Source of the DNA: Defluviicoccus sp.
GTDB taxonomy: Bacteria > Pseudomonadota > Alphaproteobacteria > MPNO01
DNA length: 37,361 nucleotides
Reading direction: 5' to 3'
Assembly: GCA_022826125.1 (NCBI GenBank)
Contig: JAJDVM010000279.1
Coordinates: forward strand, 1 to 37,361
Shown here: positions 19,866 to 27,572 of the stretch, in pieces
Position numbering within the stretch: position 1 is the stretch's first letter
Layout of the letters: each line of letters opens with the position of its first letter
Notes under the pieces: generated by a model
Told to the model about the DNA's origin: nothing
What the model saw: the letters and a program-made list of their open reading frames with translations, nothing else
The model's database searches: none
Made by a program: the position numbers and the translations under genes

Positions 19866-20393
19866 ATGGCGCACGGGGCGGTGCTCGGAATCGTGGGCTG
19901 GAGCGGCAGCGGCAAAACGTCGCTGGTCAAGCGCCTGCTGCACGAGCTGGTCAGGCGCGGGATCTCGGTCTCGACCATCAAGCACGCCCATGCCGGGTTC
20001 GATATCGACACGCCGGGAAAGGACTCGCACGTACACCGCGAAGCCGGCGCACGCGAGGTCGTGGTCTCCTCGGTCAACCGCTTCGCCCTGATCCATGAGA
20101 ACCGCGACGAGCCCGAGCCCCGGATCGACGGCCTGCTGGCGCGCATGGCGCCGGTCGACCTGGTGCTGATCGAGGGCTTCAAGAGCGAGCCGCACGACAA
20201 GCTGGAAGTGCACCGCCCGACGGTCGGGAAGCCGGCGCTACACCCGCGCGATCCCGACGTCGTGGCGCTCGCCACCGACGGGGACGCGGCGGACGCGGAA
20301 ATCCCCGTGCTCGATCTCAACGACACCGCCGCGATCGCCGACTTCATCGTCGATCATTGCGGACTCCGCTCCGCCGCCAGGGGAGCGGCCTGA
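19866..20393 (+). CDS. mobB: molybdopterin-guanine dinucleotide biosynthesis adaptor MobB
   Basis: A 175-residue P-loop GTPase that assists MobA in attaching a nucleotide to molybdopterin. Walker A is 'GWSGSGKTSLVKRLL' (about 11-25). 'RGISVSTIKHAHAGFDIDTP' and 'DSHVHREAGAREVVVSS' are MobB signatures, as is 'VDLVLIEGFKSEPHDKLEV'. It starts 6 bases after pgsA and ends 2 bases before moeA. MobA itself is not in the window. The nearby molybdenum hydroxylase genes need a dinucleotide cofactor, and MsrP needs the basic one. Confidence 0.93.
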   Translation: MAHGAVLGIVGWSGSGKTSLVKRLLHELVRRGISVSTIKHAHAGFDIDTPGKDSHVHREAGAREVVVSSVNRFALIHENRDEPEPRIDGLLARMAPVDLVLIEGFKSEPHDKLEVHRPTVGKPALHPRDPDVVALATDGDAADAEIPVLDLNDTAAIADFIVDHCGLRSAARGAA

Positions 20394-20395
20394 CG

Positions 20396-21655
20396 ATGGC
20401 GCAGCTCTCCGACGACTGCTTCGCCTTCGGCGGCACGCTGATGACCGCCGGCGAGGCGCTCGCGCTGCTCTCCCGACGGCTCGACGTCGTCGCCGGCCGC
20501 GAGACCGTTCCGCTGAGGCGGGCGCGCGGCCGGATCCTCGCCGCCGATCTGACGGCGTCGTTCCCGGTTCCGCCGCACGACAACGCGGCGGTCGACGGCT
20601 ACGCGGTCTATTTCGACGACCTCGACGGGGACGGCGATACCAGGCTGCCCGTGGGCGGGAGGATCGCGGCCGGGCAAAGCTCGGACGGGCCGGCGCCGCG
20701 CGGAGAGGCGGTCCGCATCTTCACCGGCGCGCCGATGCCTCCCGGCCCCGACACGGTGCTGATGCAGGAGGACTGCGCCCGCGAAGGCGACAGCGTCGTG
20801 ATTCCTCCCGGAATCAAGCGCGGCGCCAACCGGCGCCATGCCGGCGAGGACATCGAGGCTGGCTCAGTGGTGCTCAGGAAGGGCCGGCGGCTTCGTGCCC
20901 AGGATGTCGGGCTCGCCGCCTCCATCGGTTGCGCGGAGCTTGAGGTCCATACCCCGCTCCGCGTCGCCCTGTTCTCGACGGGCGACGAGATCCGGGAGGT
21001 CACCGACGAGCTTCCGCCCGGCTGCGTCTACGACGCCAACCGCTACGCGCTGGCGAGCCTGCTGGACGAACTGGGCTGCGAGGTCGCCGATCTCGGCATC
21101 CTCGAAGACAGCGTCGAGGCGGTGCGGACGGCGCTCGAAAATGCTGCCGCCGCGCACGACCTGATCATGACCTCGGGCGGGGTCTCGACCGGCGAGGAAG
21201 ACCATGTCCGGGCCGCGGTCGAGGCGCTGGGCGCGATCCATTTCTGGCGCCTCGCGATCCGGCCCGGCCGCCCGCTCGCGCTCGGCCAGGTCGGCCGCGT
21301 GCCGTTCATCGGGCTGCCCGGCAACCCGGTCGCCGTGATGGTGACCTTCATGCGCTTCGCGCGTCCGGCGATCCTCCGGCTTGCCGGCGCGGCCGACGCC
21401 GATGCCGCTCCTAGAACGTTTCCCGTCCGCGCCGGCTTCGCCTACCGCAAGAAGGTCTCGCGCCGGGAATGGCTGCGCGTGAGCCTGCACACCGATGAGG
21501 CCGGGATGCCCTACGTCACCAAGTTTCCGCGCGACGGCGCCGGTATTCTGTCCTCGATGGTGGGTTCCGACGGGCTGCTCGAACTGCCCGAGGACTTGGC
21601 GGCGGTGGAGGAGGGAGCGATGGTCGATTTCTTGCCGTTCAGCGAGGTGAGCTGA
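20396..21655 (+). CDS. moeA: molybdopterin molybdenumtransferase MoeA
   Basis: A 419-residue enzyme that inserts molybdate into adenylylated molybdopterin. It has 'VPPHDNAAVDGYAVYF' with the conserved Asp, 'GRIAAGQ', 'RIFTGAPMPPGPDTVLMQED', 'STGDEI' and 'VYDANRYALASLLDELG', then 'MTSGGVSTGEEDHVRAA' and 'GLPGNPVAVMVTFMRFARPA' of the MogA-like domain III, and a C-terminal domain IV. The ATG at 20396 lies 2 bases after the mobB stop; the slightly longer in-frame start inside mobB is rejected. Its stop overlaps the moaD start as TGATG. Confidence 0.96.
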   Translation: MAQLSDDCFAFGGTLMTAGEALALLSRRLDVVAGRETVPLRRARGRILAADLTASFPVPPHDNAAVDGYAVYFDDLDGDGDTRLPVGGRIAAGQSSDGPAPRGEAVRIFTGAPMPPGPDTVLMQEDCAREGDSVVIPPGIKRGANRRHAGEDIEAGSVVLRKGRRLRAQDVGLAASIGCAELEVHTPLRVALFSTGDEIREVTDELPPGCVYDANRYALASLLDELGCEVADLGILEDSVEAVRTALENAAAAHDLIMTSGGVSTGEEDHVRAAVEALGAIHFWRLAIRPGRPLALGQVGRVPFIGLPGNPVAVMVTFMRFARPAILRLAGAADADAAPRTFPVRAGFAYRKKVSRREWLRVSLHTDEAGMPYVTKFPRDGAGILSSMVGSDGLLELPEDLAAVEEGAMVDFLPFSEVS

Positions 21656-21906
21656 TGCAGATGCTCTATTTCGGATGGGTGCGCCAGCGCATCGGCTTGC
21701 CGGCCGAGACCGTCGTTCCCCCCGACGAGGTCAGGGATGTCGACGGGCTGATCGACTGGCTGAGCGGCAGGAGCGACGCCTACGCCGAAGCACTCCGGAA
21801 CCGGGAGGCGCTGCGCGTCGCGGTCAACCAGGAGCTGTGCGAGTTCGACGCCCCGGTGAGCGTAGGCGACGAGGTGGCGCTGTTCCCCCCGATGACGGGA
21901 GGCTGA
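21655..21906 (+). CDS. moaD: molybdopterin synthase small subunit MoaD
   Basis: An 83-residue ubiquitin-fold sulfur carrier. 'MQMLYFGWVRQRIGLPAETV' opens the fold. 'VNQELCEFDAPVSVGDEVAL' precedes 'FPPMTGG', whose C-terminal Gly-Gly is adenylated and thiocarboxylated before sulfur is passed to precursor Z on MoaE. Start overlaps the moeA stop by one base (TGATG). Confidence 0.95.
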   Translation: MQMLYFGWVRQRIGLPAETVVPPDEVRDVDGLIDWLSGRSDAYAEALRNREALRVAVNQELCEFDAPVSVGDEVALFPPMTGG

Positions 21907-21908
21907 CC

Positions 21909-22382
21909 GTGATCCGGGTCCAGGAGGACGATTTCGACGTCGGCGCCGAGCTCGACCGACTCACCGAAGAAGCCCGCGGTTGCGGCGCGGTGAGCTGCTT
22001 CGTCGGACTGGTGCGCGATTTCTCGGGCGGCGAGACGGTGAGCGCGATGACGCTCGAGCACTATCCCGGCATGACCGAGCGCCAGCTCGGCAAGATCGAG
22101 GCCGAGGCGCGCGAGCGCTGGCCGCTCGACGCGGTGCTCATCGTTCACCGCCACGGCCGGCTGGAGCCCGGCGACCGCATCGTCCTGGTGGCCACCGCCT
22201 CGGCGCACCGCAGGGCCGCGATCGACGCATGCAGCTTCCTGATCGACTGGCTCAAGACCAGGGCGCCGTTCTGGAAGCTGGAGGAGACGCCGGAAGGGGA
22301 CCGCTGGGTCGACGCCGACCCCGGGGACACGGAGGCCGAGGAGAGGTGGGCGGCGCGCGAAGGCAAGCGCGGCCATGGCTGA
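21909..22382 (+). CDS. moaE: molybdopterin synthase catalytic subunit MoaE
   Basis: A 157-residue subunit that, with MoaD, turns cyclic pyranopterin monophosphate into molybdopterin. It starts at a GTG two bases after the moaD stop. 'GAVSCFVGLVRDFSGGE', 'LEHYPGMTERQLGKIEAEA', 'VHRHGRLEPGD' and 'SAHRRAAIDACSFLIDWLKT' are typical. The catalytic lysines are in 'LKTRAPFWKLEE' (Lys116 and Lys123), followed by 'GDRWVDA'. The end overlaps the methyltransferase gene by 8 bases. Confidence 0.95.
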   Translation: MIRVQEDDFDVGAELDRLTEEARGCGAVSCFVGLVRDFSGGETVSAMTLEHYPGMTERQLGKIEAEARERWPLDAVLIVHRHGRLEPGDRIVLVATASAHRRAAIDACSFLIDWLKTRAPFWKLEETPEGDRWVDADPGDTEAEERWAAREGKRGHG

Positions 22383-23181
22383 GCCGACGGCGGCGATCCA
22401 GGCGCTCTACGGTTCCGAAGGTCTGGTCGAGCGTATCCTCGCCGCGCTCGAAGCGGACGGCCAGGACATCAGGAACCCAACCGTCGAAATGTTCCAGCAC
22501 GTCGACCAGCTGCACGGCGGCGGGCTGGCGCAGACCGAGGTGCTGGCCGAACTTGCCGGCGTAACGGAAGGGATGCGCGTTCTCGATGCCGGCTGCGGTA
22601 TCGGCGGCTCGTCGCGCTATCTCGCGCACAACCATCGCTGCACGGTGGCAGCGTTCGACGTTACTCCCGAATACGTCGCCGCGGCGGAACGCCTGAACGC
22701 GCTCTGCGGGCTGGACGGGCCGATCTCCACCCGGCAGGGCAGCGTCACCGATCTTCCCTACGCCGACGGCAGCTTCGATCTCGTCTGGTGCCAGAACGTC
22801 TCGATGAACGTCGCCGACAAGGCGCGCATGTTCGCCGAGGCCCATCGCGTTCTCGTCCCCGGCGGGCGCTACGCGGTCAGCCATGCCGCGTGCGGCCCGG
22901 CCGGCGAGCCGCATTACCCGCTCCCCTGGGCCGCGAACCCGTCCTACAGCTTTCCCGGCACGCCGGAGGAATTCCTGGAGGGGCTTGCGGCCGCCGGCTT
23001 CCGGATCTTGGAGAACCGTGGCGAAGGGGCGGTCGGCGGCAAGCGCGGCCAGCGCCCCCGCCCAGGTCTCGGCGCCGGGATCGCGCTCGGAGAAGACCTG
23101 CGCGAACGGCTGCTCAACAGCATCCGGTCGGGAGAGGAGGGGAGGCTGGTCGGTATGCTGGTCGTGGCGGAGCGCGGGTAA
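22375..23181 (+). CDS. class I SAM-dependent methyltransferase
   Basis: A 268-residue methyltransferase. SAM motif I is 'VLDAGCGIGGSSRYLA' (69-84); motif II is 'AFDVTPEYVAAAERLN'; 'GSVTDLPYADGSFDLVWCQN' and 'EAHRVLVPGGRYAVS' follow. The N-terminal stretch 'FQHVDQLHGGGLAQTEVLAE' recalls glycine/sarcosine/dimethylglycine methyltransferases, where a similar DQ-F/L-H-x-G-G motif lies near the substrate. That resemblance is from memory and does not settle the substrate; quinone or small-amine methylation are both possible. It overlaps moaE by 8 bases, so it is expressed with the molybdenum-cofactor genes, although no functional link is known to me. It ends 13 bases from ilvE, which runs toward it. 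Confidence 0.85.
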   Translation: MAEPTAAIQALYGSEGLVERILAALEADGQDIRNPTVEMFQHVDQLHGGGLAQTEVLAELAGVTEGMRVLDAGCGIGGSSRYLAHNHRCTVAAFDVTPEYVAAAERLNALCGLDGPISTRQGSVTDLPYADGSFDLVWCQNVSMNVADKARMFAEAHRVLVPGGRYAVSHAACGPAGEPHYPLPWAANPSYSFPGTPEEFLEGLAAAGFRILENRGEGAVGGKRGQRPRPGLGAGIALGEDLRERLLNSIRSGEEGRLVGMLVVAERG

Positions 23182-23194
23182 GACCGGCCGGGCT

Positions 23195-24064
23195 CTACGT
23201 CTTCCCCACCTCGGCGTCGTAGGCGTCCATCAGGGTGCGCGTGACGGGCCCCACCTGGAGGTGGTGGTCGTCGATCTGGCCGACCGGGGTGACCTCGGCG
23301 GCGGTGCCGGTGACGAAGATCTCGTCCGCCTTCTCGATCTCGTCCGGCATGATCGCACGCTCGATCGTCTCGATCCCGCGGTCCTTCGCGAGCCCCATCA
23401 CCGTGCGCCGCGTGATTCCGTCGAGGAAGCAGTCCGGCGTCGGCGTGTGCAGGGTTCCGTTCTGGACGAGGAACACGTTGGCGCCGGTAGTCTCGGCGAC
23501 CCGGCCGCGCCAGTCGAGCATCAGCGCGTCGTCGAAACCGTCCGCCTCGGCCTCGTGCTTGGACAGCGTGCAGATCATGTAGAGCCCGGCCGCCTTGGAG
23601 TGGACCGGGGCGGTCTCGGGCGACGGCCGGCGCCACGGCGCCCGCTTGAGGCGGATGCCCTTGAGCCGCGCCTCGGGCGAGAAGTAGGACGGCCATTCCC
23701 ACACCGCGATGGCGACGTTGATCTTCGTCTCCTGCGCCGAGACCCCCATCATCTCGCTGCCGCGCCAGGCGACGGGGCGGACATAGGCGTCGGCGTAGCC
23801 CTGCGCGGCCACGGTCTCGTCGGTCGCCCCTTCCAGTTCCTCCAGCGAATAAGGCAGCTCGAAACCGAGCGCCGCGGCGGAATCGATCAGCCGCTGGGTA
23901 TGCTCGCGCAGCTTGAACACCTTGCCGGAATAGACGCGCTCGCCTTCGAACACGCAGCTCGCGTAATGCAGCCCGTGGCTCAGGACGTGAAGCTTGCAAT
24001 CGCGCCACTCCCGGAGCGCGCCGTTGAACCAGATTCGGCCGTCCTGGTCGTCGAAATTGATCAT
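23195..24064 (-). CDS. ilvE: branched-chain amino acid aminotransferase
   Basis: A 289-residue class IV PLP aminotransferase. 'IWFNGALREWRDCKLHVLSH', 'HYASCVFEGERVY', 'YVRPVAWRG' and 'NVAIAVWEWPSYFSPEA' are family stretches. Lys157 in 'PVHSKAAGLY' is the expected Schiff-base lysine, and 'VAETTGANVFLV' and 'GITRRTVMGLAKDRG' follow. The enzyme carries out the last step of valine, leucine and isoleucine synthesis and the first of their breakdown. GGCGGGAA precedes the ATG at 24064. A 46-residue longer frame reaches past this into the divergent promoter and is rejected. It is divergent from a MarR regulator, which could control it. Confidence 0.93.
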   Translation of the reverse strand: MINFDDQDGRIWFNGALREWRDCKLHVLSHGLHYASCVFEGERVYSGKVFKLREHTQRLIDSAAALGFELPYSLEELEGATDETVAAQGYADAYVRPVAWRGSEMMGVSAQETKINVAIAVWEWPSYFSPEARLKGIRLKRAPWRRPSPETAPVHSKAAGLYMICTLSKHEAEADGFDDALMLDWRGRVAETTGANVFLVQNGTLHTPTPDCFLDGITRRTVMGLAKDRGIETIERAIMPDEIEKADEIFVTGTAAEVTPVGQIDDHHLQVGPVTRTLMDAYDAEVGKT

Positions 24065-24165
24065 TTCCCGCCACCGCCCGGCGCCCGTCCGTGTCCCGGA
24101 TTCCGCGCCGCATTCGAGTCGATTTCCGTGCGTGTTTTGCTTGCCCGGCGTATCAGCGGGCTGCA

Positions 24166-24185
24166 TATATGTCAACATGGCTGAC
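24166..24185. promoter_or_regulatory. candidate MarR promoter and operator at ilvE/marR junction
   Basis: TATATG (24166-24171) is a -10-like box whose expected transcript start falls on the MarR ATG at 24177. Over it lies the perfect inverted repeat ATGT-CA-ACAT (24169-24178) and a second dyad GTCA-N7-TGAC (24171-24185). Such dyads over the promoter and start codon suit autorepression by the MarR protein. No ribosome-binding site is seen. Confidence 0.45.
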
Positions 24186-24671
24186 TTAAAATCCGGCTTC
24201 AATCCGCTGTTCCTGCGCGAGGAAGACCTCCGCCAGGGGATCGAGCTGCTGTTCTACGCCTACCGCGATTTTACCGGCCAGCCGGACACGATCCTGACCG
24301 AGCTCGGCTTCGGGCGCGCCCATCACCGGGTGGTCTATTTCATCGGGCGCAACCCCGGCATCACCGTCTCCCAGCTTCTCGACATCCTGAAGGTCACCAA
24401 GCAGAGCGTGTCGCGGGTGCTGAGCCAGCTCGTGGCGGAAGGGTACGTGTTCTCGCGCACAGGGACGCGCGACCGGCGTCAGCGCATGCTGGAGCTCACC
24501 GAGAAGGGGCTGGAGCTCGAACGCCGGCTGTCGGAAAACCAGCGCGACCGCATCGCGCGCGCCTATCGGGAAGCCGGTGCGGAGGCGGTCGAGGGCTACC
24601 GGAAGGTCCTCCTCGGCATCATCGACGAGGAGGAGCGCGAGAGGGTCATGGAGCGGCTGGTCGGCGACTGA
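24177..24671 (+). CDS. MarR-family transcriptional regulator (PetP-like)
   Basis: A 164-residue regulator. A winged helix-turn-helix spans about 40-125: 'GRAHHRVVYFIGRNPGITVS', 'LLDILKVTKQSVSRVLSQLV' (recognition region) and the wing 'TGTRDRRQRMLELTEKG'. The N-terminal stretch 'LFLREEDLRQGIELLFYAYR' and the 'FGRAHHRV' segment resemble PetP of alphaproteobacteria, which usually precedes the response regulator gene petR; no petR is present here. Instead a Rieske oxygenase starts 44 bases on. It may control itself, ilvE or that oxygenase. The longer frame upstream overlaps ilvE and is rejected because the conserved N terminus starts at 24177. Confidence 0.9.
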   Translation: MADLKSGFNPLFLREEDLRQGIELLFYAYRDFTGQPDTILTELGFGRAHHRVVYFIGRNPGITVSQLLDILKVTKQSVSRVLSQLVAEGYVFSRTGTRDRRQRMLELTEKGLELERRLSENQRDRIARAYREAGAEAVEGYRKVLLGIIDEEERERVMERLVGD

Positions 24672-24681
24672 CCCTTCCCCT

Positions 24682-24709
24682 TTGACGGGGCGCGGGCGCG
24701 GGTTAGCAT
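24682..24709 (+). promoter_or_regulatory. candidate promoter of the Rieske oxygenase gene
   Basis: TTGACG (24682-24687) and TAGCAT (24704-24709) are 16 bases apart. The -10 box ends 6 bases before the ATG at 24716, so the transcript may start at the start codon, although CGGGG just upstream could also serve ribosome binding on a longer transcript from the MarR gene. Confidence 0.4.
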
Positions 24710-24715
24710 CCGGGG

Positions 24716-26053
24716 ATGCTGAGCGCGGAAAAGAACGAACGCCTGACCCATACCGGCCCCGGCACGCCGATGGGCGCGATCATGCGCCGGTACTGGCAGC
24801 CCTTCGCGCTGGTCGAGGAATTTCCCGACGAGCGCCCGGTCAGGGAAATCCGGGTGCTCGGCGAGGACCTGGTCGTCTTCCGCGACGACGAGGGGCGCTA
24901 CGGCGCGCTCGCCCGGCGCTGCGCCCACCGCGCCGGCGACCTCGCCTTCGGGCGTCGCGAGGACGGGGGGTTGCGCTGCCCCTATCACGGCTGGCTCTAC
25001 GGCCATGACGGTCGCTGCCTGGAGCAGCCCGCCGAGCCGGCCGGCTCGACCTATCACGAGCGCGTCCGCCAGCCAGCCTATCCCTGCGTCGAGCGCAACG
25101 GCATCGTCTACGGCTATATGGGCGGCGGCGAGGCGCCGCCGCTGCCGGGCTTCGACTGGTTCGACGCGCCGGCCAGCCACTGTTTCGTGTTCAAGGCGCT
25201 GCAGCGGGCCAACTGGCTGCAGGCGGTCGAGGGCGAGATCGACCCGGCGCACCTTTCCTACCTGCACCGGTATCTCGACGACGCCGCCGAGGGGGACGGC
25301 ACCTACGGATTCAAGCAGTTCCTCGCCGCGGCGGACGATTCCAACGTTTCCGTCACCACGATCCTGCGCGAGGTGCCCAACCCCAGGCTCGAGATCGCGC
25401 GGACCGATTTCGGCGTCAGGATCTTCGCGCTGCGCGACTGGCGCGACTTCACCTATGTGCGGGTCACCAACTACCTGTTCCCGCACACCGCCGTGGTGGC
25501 GATCGGCGACTGGACGCTGGTGCAGATCCACGTGCCGATCGACGATGTCAGCAACTGGCGCTACGACATCTTCTACGACTTCCGCCGGCCGATCGACGGC
25601 GAGGCGCTGCGGGCCGAGAAGCTCAAGACCTACGAGGTGCCGGGCTATGTGCCGAGGCGCAACATGGAGAACCGCTACGGTTTCTCCGCCGACGAGCAGC
25701 GGATCGGCACCTATGCCGGCGTCGGCTACGACTTCAACATCCACGACACCATGATCCTGGAGGGCCAGGGCGCGATCCAGGACCGAAGCCGCGAGAACCT
25801 CGCCTATACCGACATGGCGATCATCGCCGCGCGCAAGATGCTGACCGAGGCGCTGGACGGCGAGACCGCGCCCCCGATGTGCGCCGGAAACGGGGGCGCC
25901 TCGCGCTACGACCACCTGGTCAGCATCGATGCCGTCGCCCCCGCCGGTGAATGGCGGCACGCCTGGATCACCAAGCAGCTCGACCGCCGGGCGCAATCCG
26001 GATGGGCCGGCAGCATCGCGTCCCCGCGCCTCGAGGCCCTGCGCGCGCCCTGA
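24716..26053 (+). CDS. Rieske non-haem iron oxygenase, phthalate dioxygenase-like
   Basis: A 445-residue terminal oxygenase. The Rieske cluster is held by Cys69, His71, Cys88 and His91 ('CAHRAGDLAF', 'LRCPYHGW'). The catalytic iron site shows 'EIDPAHLSYLH' with His179 and His184 and the bridging Asp176. The N-terminal 'MGAIMRRYWQPFALVEEFPD' is common in the single-subunit phthalate 4,5-dioxygenase/vanillate demethylase group. Such enzymes hydroxylate or demethylate aromatic acids with electrons from a separate reductase, which is not adjacent. No beta subunit follows. Substrate is unknown. The close MarR gene suggests induction by an aromatic compound. Confidence 0.92.
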   Translation: MLSAEKNERLTHTGPGTPMGAIMRRYWQPFALVEEFPDERPVREIRVLGEDLVVFRDDEGRYGALARRCAHRAGDLAFGRREDGGLRCPYHGWLYGHDGRCLEQPAEPAGSTYHERVRQPAYPCVERNGIVYGYMGGGEAPPLPGFDWFDAPASHCFVFKALQRANWLQAVEGEIDPAHLSYLHRYLDDAAEGDGTYGFKQFLAAADDSNVSVTTILREVPNPRLEIARTDFGVRIFALRDWRDFTYVRVTNYLFPHTAVVAIGDWTLVQIHVPIDDVSNWRYDIFYDFRRPIDGEALRAEKLKTYEVPGYVPRRNMENRYGFSADEQRIGTYAGVGYDFNIHDTMILEGQGAIQDRSRENLAYTDMAIIAARKMLTEALDGETAPPMCAGNGGASRYDHLVSIDAVAPAGEWRHAWITKQLDRRAQSGWAGSIASPRLEALRAP

Positions 26054-26105
26054 GGCGAGCGAGGCGCGGCTTGCGCGGCATGCGGCCGCCCGGCAGATTC
26101 GCCGG

Positions 26106-26645
26106 ATGGCGAGCAAGCCCGCCGGCCCCTCGGTGCGTTCCATTCCCGACGGCGACAGCCGCGAACGGCTGGTCTGTCCCGATTGCGGCTTCATCTCCTA
26201 CGACAACCCCAAGGTCGTCGTCGGCTCGGTGGCGGTATGGGAAGAAAAGATCCTCCTCTGCCGGCGCGCCATCCCGCCCAGGGTCGGGCTGTGGACGCTT
26301 CCGGCGGGCTATCTGGAACTCAACGAGACCAGCGAGGCCGGGGCGGCGCGCGAAGCCTGGGAAGAGGCGCGGGCGCGGATCGCGATCGACGGCCTGCTCG
26401 CGGTCTACAACATCCCGCGCATCAGCCAGGTGCAGCTGATCTACCGGGCCCGACTCGAATCCGCAGATGTTTCCGCGGGCGAGGAGAGCCTGGAGGTCGG
26501 GCTGTTCGAGTGGGACGGCATTCCGTGGGACGAGATCGCCTTTCCCTCGGTGCAATGGGCGCTCGGACACTACCGGGAGAGCGCCGGCCGGCCCCTCGAA
26601 ACCCCCCGCGCCAACCCGCCGGGCGAGGTCGGCGACCTCGAATAG
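26106..26645 (+). CDS. Nudix hydrolase
   Basis: A 179-residue protein. A short zinc-ribbon-like start 'LVCPDCGFISYDNPKVVVGS' (22-41) leads into the Nudix domain. The Nudix box begins at Gly68 and holds the metal-binding glutamates in 'REAWEEA' (82-88). The usual Gly near the box end is replaced, which I recall as common in this ADP-ribose pyrophosphatase-like subgroup. It hydrolyses a nucleoside diphosphate linked to some other group; substrate unknown. Starts 52 bases after the Rieske gene. Its TAG stop abuts the ftsY stop on the other strand (26645/26646). Confidence 0.9.
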   Translation: MASKPAGPSVRSIPDGDSRERLVCPDCGFISYDNPKVVVGSVAVWEEKILLCRRAIPPRVGLWTLPAGYLELNETSEAGAAREAWEEARARIAIDGLLAVYNIPRISQVQLIYRARLESADVSAGEESLEVGLFEWDGIPWDEIAFPSVQWALGHYRESAGRPLETPRANPPGEVGDLE

Positions 26646-27572
26646 CTAATCCACCAACCCCATCAGCCGGTCGGCGAAGGCGGCGGCGTCGAAGGGTTGC
26701 AGGTCGTCCTCGGATTCGCCGACGCCGATCGCGTGCACCGGCAGCCCGAAACGCTCCGCGAGGGCGACCAGCACGCCGCCCTTGGCCGTTCCGTCGAGCT
26801 TGGTGACGATCAGCCCGGATACTTCCGTCATCTCCTGGAACACGCCGACCTGGGCATGGATGTTCTGGCCGGTCGTCGCGTCGAGCACCAGCAGGCAGCT
26901 GTGCGGCGCGGACCCATCCAGCTTCCTCATCACCCGGATGATCTTCTGCAGCTCCGCCATCAGGTCGCCCCGGTTCTGAAGCCGGCCTGCCGTATCGACC
27001 AGGAGCACGTCCGCGCCCTCGCCCCTCGCTTGTTTCAGCGCGTCGAAGACCAGCCCCGCCGCATCCGCGCCGGTCGGCCGCGAGACCACCGGACAGCCCA
27101 CGCGCTCGCCCCACAGCTCGAGCTGGCTGACGCCGGCCGCCCGGAAGGTATCGCCCGCCGCCATCGTCACCCGGCGGCCTTCGTCCTTGAGCCGCTTGGC
27201 GAGCTTGCCGACGGTCGTCGTCTTGCCGGTGCCGTTGACGCCGACGATCAGCACCACATGCGGCCGGTGGGCGGGATCCACCGCGAGCGGAACCGCGACC
27301 GGCTCCAGGATGTCCGCGATGTCGGCGGCCAGCAGCGCCCGCACCCCGTCTCCGTCCAGCCCCATGTCGACGCGCTGGCGGGACAGGGTCTCGGTCAGCC
27401 TGGCCGCCGTTTCCACCCCGAGATCGGCGCCGATCAGCAGCTCTTCCAGTTCGCCGAGCGTGGTTTCGTCGAGCCGGCGGCCGGCAAGGATGCCGCCGAT
27501 GCCGCCGGTGAGCCGTGCCGAGCTGCGCGCCAGCCCGGCGCTCAGCCGCCCGAGCCAGCCCCCCTGGCTCAT
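26646..27572 (-). CDS. ftsY: signal recognition particle receptor FtsY
   Basis: A 308-residue SRP-receptor GTPase that docks ribosome-SRP complexes at the membrane. It contains the N domain (about 1-95) and the G domain with 'GVNGTGKTTTVGKLA' (111-125), 'AAGDTFRAAGVSQLELWGER', 'LLVDTAGRLQN', 'LVLDATTGQN' and 'TKLDGTAKGG'. It lacks the long acidic A domain of the E. coli protein; only about 15 basic residues precede the N domain, as usual for alphaproteobacteria. Last gene of dapF-mtaB-ftsY, overlapping mtaB by ATGA. Confidence 0.97.
   Translation of the reverse strand: MSQGGWLGRLSAGLARSSARLTGGIGGILAGRRLDETTLGELEELLIGADLGVETAARLTETLSRQRVDMGLDGDGVRALLAADIADILEPVAVPLAVDPAHRPHVVLIVGVNGTGKTTTVGKLAKRLKDEGRRVTMAAGDTFRAAGVSQLELWGERVGCPVVSRPTGADAAGLVFDALKQARGEGADVLLVDTAGRLQNRGDLMAELQKIIRVMRKLDGSAPHSCLLVLDATTGQNIHAQVGVFQEMTEVSGLIVTKLDGTAKGGVLVALAERFGLPVHAIGVGESEDDLQPFDAAAFADRLMGLVD

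Noticed and set aside
26106-26645. Degenerate Nudix box as a sign of lost activity
   Set aside because: The metal-binding glutamates are all present, and replacement of the late Gly is, as I recall, usual in this subgroup.
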